From assembly GCA_011754535.1 (NCBI GenBank), contig JAAQVN010000001.1, positions 930,001 to 994,000 of the forward strand: a stretch of DNA of 64,000 nt, given 5' to 3'. Position 1 is the first letter of the stretch; each line of letters starts with the position of its first letter. The notes under the pieces were generated by a model. That model searched no databases. It was given only the letters and a program-made list of their open reading frames with translations, and was not told the origin of the DNA. Made by a program: the position numbers and the translations under genes. Shown here in pieces: positions 33,846-42,432 of this stretch. The stretch comes from Enterobacter asburiae (GTDB taxonomy: Bacteria > Pseudomonadota > Gammaproteobacteria > Enterobacterales > Enterobacteriaceae).

Positions 33846-34583
33846 GTGAATAACGAAGAAATATCTCTTTCAGCGTCAGTAACGTTCGTACCGGAAAAAT
33901 CATCTCTGGCAACCGTGGAGCATGGTGATATACACCTGACGCCCAACGAGCGTCGTTTGCTGGAGTTGATACTCAGCGGCAAATGTAAAAAAGAGACCAT
34001 ATTTGAAGAGATCTGGCTCAACCAGGGCATGATTGTTAGCGAATCCAGTTATCACCAGCTTATAAAAATGCTGCGCCGCAAGCTGCAAAATGCCGGCTTG
34101 CCGGGCTCGATCATTAAAACCATTCCCCGTTATGGTGTGGTACTGGCACCCTGCGAAACGCAGGGCAGTGAGGCAGCTTGCCCGCCAGAAGTGCCTGATA
34201 ACGCGCCTTCTCCCACTCCCGTTGATTGCCCGTCGCTGCCTGCTATCACGGCGGAGCCAATGAAAACGCCGTCACGTCAATACGGGGCTTTGCTGACGGT
34301 GTTGTGCAGCTTGTTGATTATCCTTCCCACGCTGGTGGTGGTCTGCACGGCGGACACGCCGCAGGCCTTTCAGGAAAATATTTACGTGGATGGCGTCATG
34401 TTTCATCTCTCTTCGCTGCGCAGTGTCGATCGGCAGGCGCTGGCGCGAAAGCGGCATGACCTGCCGGCGGGTATCAATAATGTTTACATCGCGTCGAACG
34501 GTCCGAAAGTGTTTGTTGCGCAATGTGAAGGCGAACTATCTAAGGAGGGAAAATGCGGTTACGAATACTATTCGTCATATTGA
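33846..34583 (+). CDS. CadC/ToxR-type membrane-anchored transcriptional regulator, MarT-like
   Basis: A 245-residue protein with an N-terminal OmpR/PhoB-type winged helix (about 27-102: LTPNERRLLELILSGKCKKE, then IKMLRRKLQNAGLPGSIIKT, then IPRYGVVL). A proline-rich linker follows, one membrane helix (about 148-167) and a short periplasmic domain with two Cys. This is the ToxR/CadC/MarT plan. GTG is the start after AGGAC. The stop overlaps the next gene by 31 nt. A MarT-like regulator paired with a FidL-like protein also occurs in Salmonella SPI-3, where the pair neighbours the MisL adhesin. Confidence 0.85.
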   Translation: MNNEEISLSASVTFVPEKSSLATVEHGDIHLTPNERRLLELILSGKCKKETIFEEIWLNQGMIVSESSYHQLIKMLRRKLQNAGLPGSIIKTIPRYGVVLAPCETQGSEAACPPEVPDNAPSPTPVDCPSLPAITAEPMKTPSRQYGALLTVLCSLLIILPTLVVVCTADTPQAFQENIYVDGVMFHLSSLRSVDRQALARKRHDLPAGINNVYIASNGPKVFVAQCEGELSKEGKCGYEYYSSY

Positions 34584-35032
34584 GCGTTTGCATCAGCGTT
34601 TCACTGGGGGGCGTGCTGGCTTACCTGACCAGCGGCTACCTGGAGAGCAGAATGGTGCCTGTCGAGCCCTGCAGCAGCGTCATTCGTAACGGCAAGTTTA
34701 TCGATGAAAGCCTGGAACATTACCAGTTTAATGGTGTGATCACCTGGTGGCCTAAACTGCACAGGCTAACGTTATTTGGTGTAAAAACCGATGAGGCCGG
34801 AAATCGGGTATTCAACCGAACCCTGCAGTTAAAATCGGTGACACAGAAAGGAAACGTCATCAATGGTCGGGTGGCAGAATTAAAAATTGCCGTTGGCGAT
34901 CAACTTCCGCAGAAGACTTTTCTGATAAGTGAAGATGATCAGTATATTAATCTGTTATTCAAGCCGATTAATAAAAATAGCTGGCTAATGAAAATTAACG
35001 ATAACTGGGTAGCAATGTGTGAGTATAAGTAA
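34553..35032 (+). CDS. FidL-like membrane/periplasmic protein
   Basis: A 159-residue protein with an N-terminal signal-anchor (about 4-27: ILFVILSVCISVSLGGVLAY) and a periplasmic domain carrying two Cys, CSSVIRNGKF near residue 40 and WVAMCEYK at the C-terminus, which may pair. It overlaps the MarT-like gene by 31 nt. By position and form it resembles FidL, the partner of MarT in Salmonella; ToxR-type regulators often need such a small periplasmic partner (ToxS-like). The role is inferred from context. Confidence 0.72.
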   Translation: MRLRILFVILSVCISVSLGGVLAYLTSGYLESRMVPVEPCSSVIRNGKFIDESLEHYQFNGVITWWPKLHRLTLFGVKTDEAGNRVFNRTLQLKSVTQKGNVINGRVAELKIAVGDQLPQKTFLISEDDQYINLLFKPINKNSWLMKINDNWVAMCEYK

Positions 35033-35180
35033 TCTCACGTGAATCTTATTATAAGACATATCCAGGCTGGCGAGTTTTAAATCTGCTGCTGCGGTTAGCT
35101 GTTCTCCTGTTTTCAGGGAGATGAATATCCTATCTTGCGGGACAGTATTTCATTATTAAACCTGGAGCAGGATATCTCCC

Positions 35181-36782
35181 ATGTTAAAGAAAAATAAAAT
35201 ATCTCTGAGCGCTATTGCCGCAGGCCTGGCGTTAAGCGGAATGCTGGTCAGCACGTTTAGCCATGCGGCCGCAACCGACGCCGCCTCACAGATGCCGGAT
35301 ATCAGTCAGAAAAAAATTCTCGTCGGTTATTGGCACAACTGGGGAATTAACCCGGAAGAGATAGACAAAGCGCGCGGCTATCAGGGAGGCTTACCTTCTG
35401 ATATGTCGCTGCGTGAAGTGCCGAGAGGCTACAACGTCGTCAACGTCTCCTTCATGAAAGTCATGGATGGGCAGAGCGGGAATATCCCCACCTTCAAACC
35501 CTACAACGCGAGCGATGAGGAGTTCCGCGCTCAGGTTGCAGAGCTGAACGAGCAGGGGCGCGCGGTGTTGATTTCACTGGGCGGCGCTGACGCGCACATT
35601 GCACTGAACAAAGACCAGACTGAAGCGCTTGCGGCGGAGATTATTCGCCTGACCGATCGCTATGGTTTTGATGGTCTTGATATCGACCTGGAGCAGACGG
35701 CCATTACTGCGGCTGACAACAGTAAGGTGATCCCGGCGGCGCTGAAAATGGTGCGCGACCATTATCAGCAGCAGGGCAAACACTTCATCATCAGCATGGC
35801 ACCAGAGTTCCCTTATCTTCAGTCCGATCGCGGGGTGAACTACAAAGCCTACCTGCAAAATCTTGAGGGCGTGTATGACTTTATCGCTCCACAGTATTAC
35901 AACCAGGCGGGCGACGGCGTGAATATGATGACGCAGGAGGAGAAGGACGAAGTCGGTGAATGGTGGCTGCCGCAGGAATGGGGGAAGGGCTATAGCGATC
36001 GTCAAAAAGAGCTTTTCCTTTACTATCTCACCGACAGCCTGGCAAACGGGACGCGCGGGTATGTGAAGATCCCGGCGAACAAGCTGGTGATTGGTCTTCC
36101 GGCCAACCCGGATGCGGCAGGAACCGGCTATGTGCGAGACGCGCAGAGTGTCTTTAACGCACTTTCGCGACTGGAAGCGAAAAATGAAGCGGTAAAAGGG
36201 CTCATGACCTGGTCAGTGAACTGGGACAATGGCAACACTATAAATGGTCAACATTACGGCTATGAATTCCTGAACCGCTACCAGAGCATCCTTGACGGCA
36301 GTCTGCCGGATGGGGGCGACGAAACAGATACTCAGGCGCCAACACAGGTGCAGGGCGTGCAGGCCACGCTGAAGGGGCAGGATGTTTCGCTCAGCTGGCT
36401 GCCGGCTAAGGATAATACTGGCGTGGCGGGGTATGCCATCTGGCGCGGTCTGGAAAAGATCGGTGATACCCGTGAACTCAACTTTACCGACAGCCAAACC
36501 ACGCCGGGTGTGACCTACCGCTACACGGTTATCGCCTATGACGCCGCCGATAACTACGCCGCCCCGAGCCAGGCGGTGACCGTTACCGTGCCTGAAGGTG
36601 ACGAAGGCACTGGCGAAGAGGGCGGTCAGGGTGGCAACGCCACAGCGTTCACACCGGGAACCGTCTATGCGGTGGGGGATAAAGTGCTCTATGAGGGCAA
36701 GGTTTACCGCTGTCAGATTGGCCATACAGGTGCCAGCCATTGGTCGCCGGATCGGGCCCGCAACTTGTGGGTAGCTGAATAA
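35181..36782 (+). CDS. Secreted GH18 chitinase with FN3 and chitin-binding modules
   Basis: A 533-residue exoenzyme that should hydrolyse chitin with retention of configuration. It has a signal peptide (about 1-30, ending SHAA) and a GH18 domain (about 44-370) with the substrate strand LISLGGADAH. The catalytic DxxDxDxE motif is FDGLDIDLEQ, Glu171 being the acid. A fibronectin type III domain (about 378-468) and a C-terminal CBM5/12-type module (about 485-533: AVGDKVLYEGKVYRCQIGHT) follow. It lies 148 nt after the FidL-like gene and is a plausible substrate of the secretion operon at 55-64 kb. Confidence 0.93.
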   Translation: MLKKNKISLSAIAAGLALSGMLVSTFSHAAATDAASQMPDISQKKILVGYWHNWGINPEEIDKARGYQGGLPSDMSLREVPRGYNVVNVSFMKVMDGQSGNIPTFKPYNASDEEFRAQVAELNEQGRAVLISLGGADAHIALNKDQTEALAAEIIRLTDRYGFDGLDIDLEQTAITAADNSKVIPAALKMVRDHYQQQGKHFIISMAPEFPYLQSDRGVNYKAYLQNLEGVYDFIAPQYYNQAGDGVNMMTQEEKDEVGEWWLPQEWGKGYSDRQKELFLYYLTDSLANGTRGYVKIPANKLVIGLPANPDAAGTGYVRDAQSVFNALSRLEAKNEAVKGLMTWSVNWDNGNTINGQHYGYEFLNRYQSILDGSLPDGGDETDTQAPTQVQGVQATLKGQDVSLSWLPAKDNTGVAGYAIWRGLEKIGDTRELNFTDSQTTPGVTYRYTVIAYDAADNYAAPSQAVTVTVPEGDEGTGEEGGQGGNATAFTPGTVYAVGDKVLYEGKVYRCQIGHTGASHWSPDRARNLWVAE

Positions 36783-36790
36783 CCTTTTTT

Positions 36791-36830
36791 AAACAGCATG
36801 GCTTCTCAGGGAGCCGTGCTGTTATGTTTT
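36791..36830 (+). terminator. Probable terminator of the chitinase gene
   Basis: AACAGCATGGCT pairs with AGCCGTGCTGTT (one G-T wobble) around a 7-nt loop and is followed by ATGTTTT. It lies directly after the chitinase stop. Confidence 0.55.
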
Positions 36831-36844
36831 ACAGGACAACGACT

Positions 36845-37372
36845 ATGCAAACTTCTCTGGTTATTGCCAAACGTTACGATCGGTTTTCTCGCCTTCTGCA
36901 CTGGGTGGTCGCAGCCGTCATTATCTACGCGATGTGCATGGGCTATATTCTGCACGCGCTGGAAGGAACCCGCTGGTTTACCTTCTTTTCCGTGCTGAAT
37001 ATGTCGCTTGGTACCATCGCCACGCCCATCATGATGGTGCGTTTCGTCTGGCGCTTCTTCCGCCCTTCGGTGCCCTATCCGGCCACGGTGGCCGGACGTA
37101 AAAAACAGCTGGTCGTATTTATTCATGAGCTGTTTTATCTGACCATAATGGTGGTGCTGGTTAGCGGTTTTCTGATGCTGCAAAAAGATTACAACCTGTT
37201 TGGTCTGGTGCCGGTTTCCCGCCCGATTGCCATCGCCGAAGTGAATGCGTTTTTCTTCCAGGTGCATCGCTATAGCTGCATTCTGCTGGGCGTAATTCTG
37301 CTTGGGCATGTCGCGGCGGTGTTGAAATACACCTTTAGCGGGCAGCGGGAGATCCTGCAGCGGATGTTGTGA
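36845..37372 (+). CDS. Cytochrome b561 family protein
   Basis: A 175-residue inner-membrane diheme b-type cytochrome with four hydrophobic helices. The start at MQTSLVIAKRYDRFSRLLHW follows a GGACAACGACT region; a start seven codons upstream lies within the terminator hairpin and is less likely. Candidate heme His residues are in RLLHWVVAA, FIHELFYLT, QVHRYSCILL and LLGHVAAVL. It is similar to the CybB family thought to move electrons from quinol. Its 3' end overlaps the convergent MASE1-like gene by 38 nt. Confidence 0.88.
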   Translation: MQTSLVIAKRYDRFSRLLHWVVAAVIIYAMCMGYILHALEGTRWFTFFSVLNMSLGTIATPIMMVRFVWRFFRPSVPYPATVAGRKKQLVVFIHELFYLTIMVVLVSGFLMLQKDYNLFGLVPVSRPIAIAEVNAFFFQVHRYSCILLGVILLGHVAAVLKYTFSGQREILQRML

Positions 37373-38588
37373 GAAAGAGGCTCACTCCCCCCATCAGATG
37401 CGCGGTGTTATCGATCCTTTGAAACATCACCATCCCGCGCATCTGCCTTCCCTGCAGCGTTTGCAGAAAAACTTCCCGGGCAAAGCTGTTTTCACCCTGT
37501 CGTGAGTACCAGGCGCGAAAATCGGGCAGGAACGACGTATCGCAGTGTGCGTCCAGAAGCGTCAGGGTGCTTAGCGTCTTTTCCTCATCCGGGAAGAGCG
37601 CTTCCGTGCTGCCTTGCCAGTGGATCTCCTCCTCCGGCATCGAAAGGCGAAACACGACGCATGAACCCGTTTGCGACAGGCGGATCATGATGGCACTGGC
37701 GCTGGTCGCGAGCGCCTGCTGCTGTTGGATCCAGCGGCGATACTGATATAAGCAGTTGGCAAAAATCGCCGAAAATACCAGATACCACTGCGCCTGCCAG
37801 ATTGCCGGTATGAGATCGGGCGTTAGCGTGTAAAAAATCCCTTCTCGCTGCTGGGTCGCCAGCACCACAATCAGGTACTGGATAAGCAGCAGAGCGCCGA
37901 CACCGCGTCCGGAGAGCGCAAACACGCTCAGTAAAACCACCGTTGTTTGCACCAGCAGCAGGTTTAGCCCTTGCCAGAGCGGGGGCAGGAGAAAGTAGCC
38001 CGTAATCAGCGCAAGCGTATTCGCGGCAAGGATCAGAGCTTCCCGCCCGTTAACGTGCTGGCGCGACGGCATCTTGTTCTCCCGCAACAGCGGCAGAATG
38101 GCGAGAATGCCGGTTAACGCCGCCAGCACCCAGGAAAAAAAATGCAGTGGCGCAATTGGATACCCTGACAGCAGCAGTGCCAGATTAAGCAGCAGGCTGC
38201 CGCAAAAAATGCTGAGTATTAACTGCAGGGGATAGACCAGCTCACCAATAATCGGCCTGCGCGCAAAACGCAGCGCAGGCAGTTGCGCATTCAGACGAAA
38301 GACGGCGACGCAAAGCGGAAAAATCGCAACGTCGAAAAGGGCGAACAGGCACGCCAGTGCGAGCGGACGGCCTATCCAGACCCCAACAAACACATGCAGC
38401 AGGCCAGCGGTAGCCAGCCACAGCGGCCACTCGCGCGGGGCTGTTAGCCATAACGCGGCAAAAAGCAACGGCGCCGGGAACCAGAGCGTGGTGGAGAGGC
38501 TCCAGCTATCCCGCGTGTGAAAGCTCAGGAATGCCAGCAGGATATAGAGACCCGAAAAGGCCAGCCAGCGGATGATATTGGTAACCAG
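37335..38588 (-). CDS. MASE1-like membrane sensor with degenerate C-terminal domain; non-standard start
   Basis: A polytopic membrane protein with about eight helices in a MASE1-like arrangement, then a cytoplasmic PAS-like stretch of about 120 residues and no GGDEF, EAL or kinase domain. The frame is open from 38636 and coherent membrane-protein sequence (LAFSGLYILLAFLSFH) begins upstream of the first TTG at 38468. No ATG, GTG or TTG exists in that part. The best placed start is CTG at 38588, 7 nt after a GGGAG ribosome site. Function is unknown. The gene overlaps the end of cytochrome b561. Confidence 0.62.
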   Translation of the reverse strand: MVTNIIRWLAFSGLYILLAFLSFHTRDSWSLSTTLWFPAPLLFAALWLTAPREWPLWLATAGLLHVFVGVWIGRPLALACLFALFDVAIFPLCVAVFRLNAQLPALRFARRPIIGELVYPLQLILSIFCGSLLLNLALLLSGYPIAPLHFFSWVLAALTGILAILPLLRENKMPSRQHVNGREALILAANTLALITGYFLLPPLWQGLNLLLVQTTVVLLSVFALSGRGVGALLLIQYLIVVLATQQREGIFYTLTPDLIPAIWQAQWYLVFSAIFANCLYQYRRWIQQQQALATSASAIMIRLSQTGSCVVFRLSMPEEEIHWQGSTEALFPDEEKTLSTLTLLDAHCDTSFLPDFRAWYSRQGENSFAREVFLQTLQGRQMRGMVMFQRIDNTAHLMGGVSLFLTTSAAGSPAAR

Positions 38589-38698
38589 CGTTGTTCTCCC
38601 ACTGAGGCGTTCAGCGTTAATCAGGTATTTATCATTTTAATCTCAATTATTTTATCGTCGCTATTGATACGCTGGGATTTTTTCAAAAGGAATTAACA

Positions 38699-38917
38699 AT
38701 GGACTGGCAAAGCGACAAACACGATCCTGCTACCGTTTGGTTTTCACTTTCTTCCCGTGCGGCAGAGCATGAGCAGGGAAAGCAGTGGCATATCGCGGCA
38801 TTATTGTGGAAAGAGGCGGCGCAATATGCAAAAGTGCATCTGAATATCGAGTGGGCAAACCTGCGCGGTGAATTTTGTGCTTTACGTGCAAACAGGATGC
38901 CTAAATACAACGAGTAG
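38699..38917 (+). CDS. Small ANR/PerC-like regulator
   Basis: A 72-residue soluble protein with the pattern of the ANR (AraC negative regulator) family: WHIAALLWKEAAQYAKVHLN, then WANLRGEFCALR, ending in a basic-acidic tail. ANR proteins bind and inhibit AraC/XylS-type virulence activators in enteric pathogens. No AraC-type gene is in the window, so the target would be elsewhere, or this may be another PerC-type small regulator. A good AAAGGA ribosome site precedes the ATG. It sits 45 nt before the prepilin peptidase gene. Confidence 0.6.
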   Translation: MDWQSDKHDPATVWFSLSSRAAEHEQGKQWHIAALLWKEAAQYAKVHLNIEWANLRGEFCALRANRMPKYNE

Positions 38918-38962
38918 GCTCTGCTATTATCGGATATTGCATGTTCCTCAGAGTGTTGAACC

Positions 38963-39712
38963 ATGATAGAGAGTGTAATACTCGTTTTTAGTGTTTTACT
39001 GGGTGCCGTTATCGGCAGCTTTTGCAACGTCATTATTTATCGGCTCCCCTTGATTCTCCACGGTGAAGCACTTTCTTTATCGTGGCCTGCTTCCCATTGC
39101 CCCCGCTGTAAAAAACCCATTAAATTTCGTCACAATGTACCTCTGATTGGCTGGCTACTGCTGCGCGGACGCTGCGCCAGCTGTGGTCAGGCAATATCGT
39201 GGCGCTATCCGCTGGTTGAAGCGCTTATGGCGCTGCTGTACGGGGTGATTATCTGGCAGCAGGGCGTCACGCCGCAAAGCCTGTTCGACGTGCTTGCGGT
39301 GACGTTTTTGCTGCCGCTGCTGTTTATCGACCTGCGCACCATGCTCCTGCCCGATCGTCTGACGCTCCCGCTGCTGGCGTTGTCGTTGGCGTTTGCCGCC
39401 AGCGGCTATAGCCATGTCGAGCCAATGCAGGCATTAATCGCCGCTCTGCTGGGCTTTGGTGTGCCCTGGACGCTCTCTTTACTGTTCCGTTTGTTGCGCG
39501 GTCATGAAGGTATGGGGATGGGGGATATGAAACTGCTGGCGGCGCTCGGGGCGTGGCTTGGCCCGCTGGCGCTGCTGGATGTTTTTGTTGCCTCTACGCT
39601 GCTGGCGCTGGTCACGGCGCTGATTCTGTTGCGGATCAAGCCCGGTCAACCGTTTCCCTTCGGCCCGTATCCGATTATCGCCGCGATAGGGTGGGTGGTG
39701 TTATACCGATAA
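38963..39712 (+). CDS. gspO: Prepilin leader peptidase / N-methyltransferase (GspO/PilD family)
   Basis: A 249-residue polytopic inner-membrane aspartyl protease that cleaves the leader of type IV prepilins and pseudopilins and N-methylates the new Phe1. The cytoplasmic zinc domain is visible as HCPRCKKPI and RCASCGQAI. The two catalytic Asp are in LFIDLRTMLLPDRL and GMGMGDMKLL. It lies in the same region as the pseudopilin operon but 16 kb away on the opposite strand. It is the only prepilin peptidase seen and the likely processing enzyme. Confidence 0.94.
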   Translation: MIESVILVFSVLLGAVIGSFCNVIIYRLPLILHGEALSLSWPASHCPRCKKPIKFRHNVPLIGWLLLRGRCASCGQAISWRYPLVEALMALLYGVIIWQQGVTPQSLFDVLAVTFLLPLLFIDLRTMLLPDRLTLPLLALSLAFAASGYSHVEPMQALIAALLGFGVPWTLSLLFRLLRGHEGMGMGDMKLLAALGAWLGPLALLDVFVASTLLALVTALILLRIKPGQPFPFGPYPIIAAIGWVVLYR

Positions 39713-39746
39713 AAAAGCGCCGGAAGGAAGGGGCGATTTCCGGCGC
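39711..39746 (-). terminator. Terminator of the LPMO operon
   Basis: GCGCCGGAA / TTCCGGCGC (9-bp stem) is followed on the minus strand by six T. It ends the minus-strand LPMO operon and abuts the stop codon of the convergent prepilin peptidase gene. Confidence 0.85.
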
Positions 39747-39828
39747 AAAATGATAACGAAAGTGTAGGCAGGGAATGATAATGTGAGGCACGGGTCAATG
39801 AAGACCCGGCCAGAGTTAACTTACAGTA

Positions 39829-41604
39829 TTATTTGCACTCTTTAGGCATGTTGGCAGCACCTTCTTTCTTCCAGACGCCCCATTCGCCATCGGAGCCAGG
39901 CTTAACGCCTCGGGTTTCCCAGCTGTTCAGCCAGATGTTGCCTTCATAGCTCACTTTTTCACAAGGTGTCTTGTAAGTCTTGCTGTGGTCCCAGGCTTTT
40001 ACATCGGTTTGCGCCGGGCGCAGTTTAATCACCTTCGTTGCCGTGGAGACTTTACCGGTATCAGGCGTCGTCACTTTCACCTGCAGCGTCACGTCCACAT
40101 TGTCGGTATACGGATGTTTACCCATGAGGTTGGTGCTGAAGTTATTCGGTGACGAGATCTGAATCTTATCGGCGTGATTCAGTGCGGACCATTCAATTTT
40201 TGCCCCCTTTAACGAGTCATTATTTTTGGACACGACGGCGGCAGCAATAACGTCACTGCCAACGATGGTGTCCTGGTTGTTGCCCGTATTGATCTGCACA
40301 TCAGAAGCCTGCTGCGCTTCCTTCACGGTCACCGTGATATCGTCGGAGTGGGCTTTGCCATTTTTGGCCGTAACCGTCAGGCGATAGGTCACTTTACCGA
40401 TTTTGCCGGGCTTAATCAGCGCACGGGCTTTTGCCGCGTGGACGGTTGAAACCCATTCGCCACCGTTAGCGACCTGCAACGCACCAATGTCCTGACCAGA
40501 GACGATAGTCCATTGATATTTTTCAGCATTGACGCTTGCGGAACCGTTGAGGTCATAACCACGAGAATCACTGTTGCTGGTCACGGTGAAGTCACTGCCT
40601 GCCTTCGCCTCCGGTGCCGTGTTACCCGCGTCTGCTTTGGCATTCAGGGTCACGGTTTTTGAATCACTCTCGTTTTTGGCGTTGGTGACGGTCAGCTTAA
40701 CGTTGACGCTAAAATCGTTCTCAGGTTTAGCCTTCAGGCGAATGCTGGCCTTAGCACTGGTGCTGTTCTCCAGAATGACCTTGTCGGCATTGCTGGTGAC
40801 GGCCCAGCTGTACTTCAGCTCTTTCCCCGTAGAGGCGCTACCGTCCAGCGACAGCGCGCTGGTTGACAGGTTATGGCTGGATGGCGTGACGTTGGCCACC
40901 GGTTTGCTAATGACTTCACCGCCGAAATCGACGTCGATCATCTGATAAAATGCGTTATCGGTATCACGCACGCGCCAGACGGCATAAATTTTCTGTTTAC
41001 CTTCACGCTCCGGTACATCGCAGGTGTGGGTTTCGAAGCCTGTCGGGATCGAAATATCGGCAGAAGGGTTGCCTGGTGCGTAAGTATAAACCTTGTGGCA
41101 GAAAGGTTTATCTTCAAACATCGCTCTGGTCAGGCGCGAATCCGCTCCCGGCATAGAGTGCCAGTCCGGCTTCGTAATGTAATAGGTAAAATAGGTGGTA
41201 CGGTGCTTAGCCGGTAAATGCCATTTAAACTGGTGCGGGCCCGCAGACATCGGGTTGTTATAGGTATTCTGCTTTTCGTCATCCAGCTTGCTGAAGGCAG
41301 GAGTAGCCGTTGAGCCACCGCTTGCCAGCTTGCCGTCCGGCGGGAACTGGAACAGCTGTTCGTTAGCGATCGGGGTTGGGCTCATATCGTTGCCAGCCGG
41401 GAGCTTCGGCGCTTCCACGGCGTCAGCAGGCCAGACTTGCTGATGATCTTTATTCGGATCCGCACTTATCACCGGCGGGAAATGAATCACCGAGCGGGAT
41501 TTTGGTTCAAAAACATAGCCATGCGCCAGCGCGCTCGTGGAATACATGCCAATCAATGCCACGGCTAACGCCGACGTAATATTATTCATCTTGAGTAGTT
41601 TCAA
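39829..41604 (-). CDS. AA10 lytic polysaccharide monooxygenase, multimodular chitin-binding protein
   Basis: A 591-residue copper enzyme that oxidatively cleaves crystalline chitin. The signal peptide ends SALA|HGYVFEPKSRSV, leaving His28 as the N-terminal copper ligand. The second His of the brace is His134 (LPAKHRTTYFTYYITKPDW), and the axial Phe is in DTDNAFYQMIDVDF. Then come Ig/PKD-like modules (about 235-520) and a C-terminal CBM5/12 module (AWDHSKTYKTPCEKVSYEGN). TTG at 41604, 6 nt after AGGGAAG, is favoured over ATG 41589, which has no ribosome site. It is the second gene of an operon. Confidence 0.92.
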   Translation of the reverse strand: MKLLKMNNITSALAVALIGMYSTSALAHGYVFEPKSRSVIHFPPVISADPNKDHQQVWPADAVEAPKLPAGNDMSPTPIANEQLFQFPPDGKLASGGSTATPAFSKLDDEKQNTYNNPMSAGPHQFKWHLPAKHRTTYFTYYITKPDWHSMPGADSRLTRAMFEDKPFCHKVYTYAPGNPSADISIPTGFETHTCDVPEREGKQKIYAVWRVRDTDNAFYQMIDVDFGGEVISKPVANVTPSSHNLSTSALSLDGSASTGKELKYSWAVTSNADKVILENSTSAKASIRLKAKPENDFSVNVKLTVTNAKNESDSKTVTLNAKADAGNTAPEAKAGSDFTVTSNSDSRGYDLNGSASVNAEKYQWTIVSGQDIGALQVANGGEWVSTVHAAKARALIKPGKIGKVTYRLTVTAKNGKAHSDDITVTVKEAQQASDVQINTGNNQDTIVGSDVIAAAVVSKNNDSLKGAKIEWSALNHADKIQISSPNNFSTNLMGKHPYTDNVDVTLQVKVTTPDTGKVSTATKVIKLRPAQTDVKAWDHSKTYKTPCEKVSYEGNIWLNSWETRGVKPGSDGEWGVWKKEGAANMPKECK

Positions 41605-41620
41605 AATAATCTTCCCTGAA

Positions 41621-42058
41621 TTAATTGAAGGACACTTCTACGTGACTGAGGGGGTTGTTCTCTTTGGCATACACCTTATTCGGCTGAGACTCATCGGGCG
41701 TAATCTCGCCGTTGCTGTGCTGGAAACCGGCACGCAGTTCGGGGTGCTGCTGGTTGATGGCCTGGGCAAGAGCGTAGGACCAGTGGGCCTCTTCGCCAGC
41801 AAGAATGGTGACGCGGGTCTCCAGGTCAGGCAGTTCGGTTCCGTCGTTAAAGAAGCGCGCACGAATCGTTTGCCCTTCAACGACCTTCACTTTCTCACCG
41901 TTGACGGCACGTTCCAGTGAGCCAAGTTCTTTCATGCAGTTCTGGTGACCTTGTTCGCAGTTTGCCGCTGGCGAGGTCGTGGCGGCGTTGGCTGAAACGC
42001 TGACGCCCGCCCCTGCCAGTAATGAGGCAAGGACAAAAGCAGATCCTGTTAATTTCAT
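41621..42058 (-). CDS. Small secreted protein co-transcribed with the LPMO
   Basis: A 145-residue protein with a clear signal peptide (about 1-25, ending SANA) and two Cys close together (NCEQGHQNCMKEL). The mature part is about 120 residues, hydrophilic, with no family I recognise. It ends 16 nt before the LPMO start on the same strand, so the two form an operon with this gene first. It could assist LPMO secretion or copper loading, or be a separate exoprotein; only the pairing is visible. Confidence 0.75.
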   Translation of the reverse strand: MKLTGSAFVLASLLAGAGVSVSANAATTSPAANCEQGHQNCMKELGSLERAVNGEKVKVVEGQTIRARFFNDGTELPDLETRVTILAGEEAHWSYALAQAINQQHPELRAGFQHSNGEITPDESQPNKVYAKENNPLSHVEVSFN

Positions 42059-42432
42059 AAGTTCCCTTATTAATGACTGAACAATAACGAAAGGTAAATC
42101 TCACCTGCAGAGCAGGTAAAAAATGGCGTTATTACCGTGTGATAACAGGGACAAATAGTACCGGGAGGAGACAACTGGCTTGAATAAGAGACTTCTCTGG
42201 GCCATTAAGAGTCGGGGAGTTTCGGCAGAGAAGAGCGGCCGGTCATGCTGTTAAGAGGCTGGAGAGCGATATGGGGTGAAATGGCCAATATCAATCCTTT
42301 ACTCTTTATATTCAAATATGAGCGTATATCGTTTTTTTAAATGTCTTTTTTACGAATTTCCTGGATGTTTAGTTAATAAAATAAAGCCTGGCTTACATCC
42401 AGGCTTTACAATTATGTTAACCAAACAGGTAT
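42059..42432. other. Intergenic region upstream of the LPMO operon
   Basis: This 374-nt AT-rich stretch contains the promoter of the small-protein/LPMO operon and the protease terminator (42376-42407). No other gene is seen. Confidence 0.5.
42376..42407 (-). terminator. Terminator of the subtilisin-like protease gene
   Basis: AAAGCCTGG / CCAGGCTTT with a 7-nt loop, followed on the minus strand by a T-rich TATTTTATT tract, ends transcription 25 nt after the protease stop. Confidence 0.82.

Noticed and set aside
38468..38470. TTG at 38468 as the start of the MASE1-like gene
   Set aside because: It would remove the first membrane segment that is open and coherent upstream, and it has no ribosome site.
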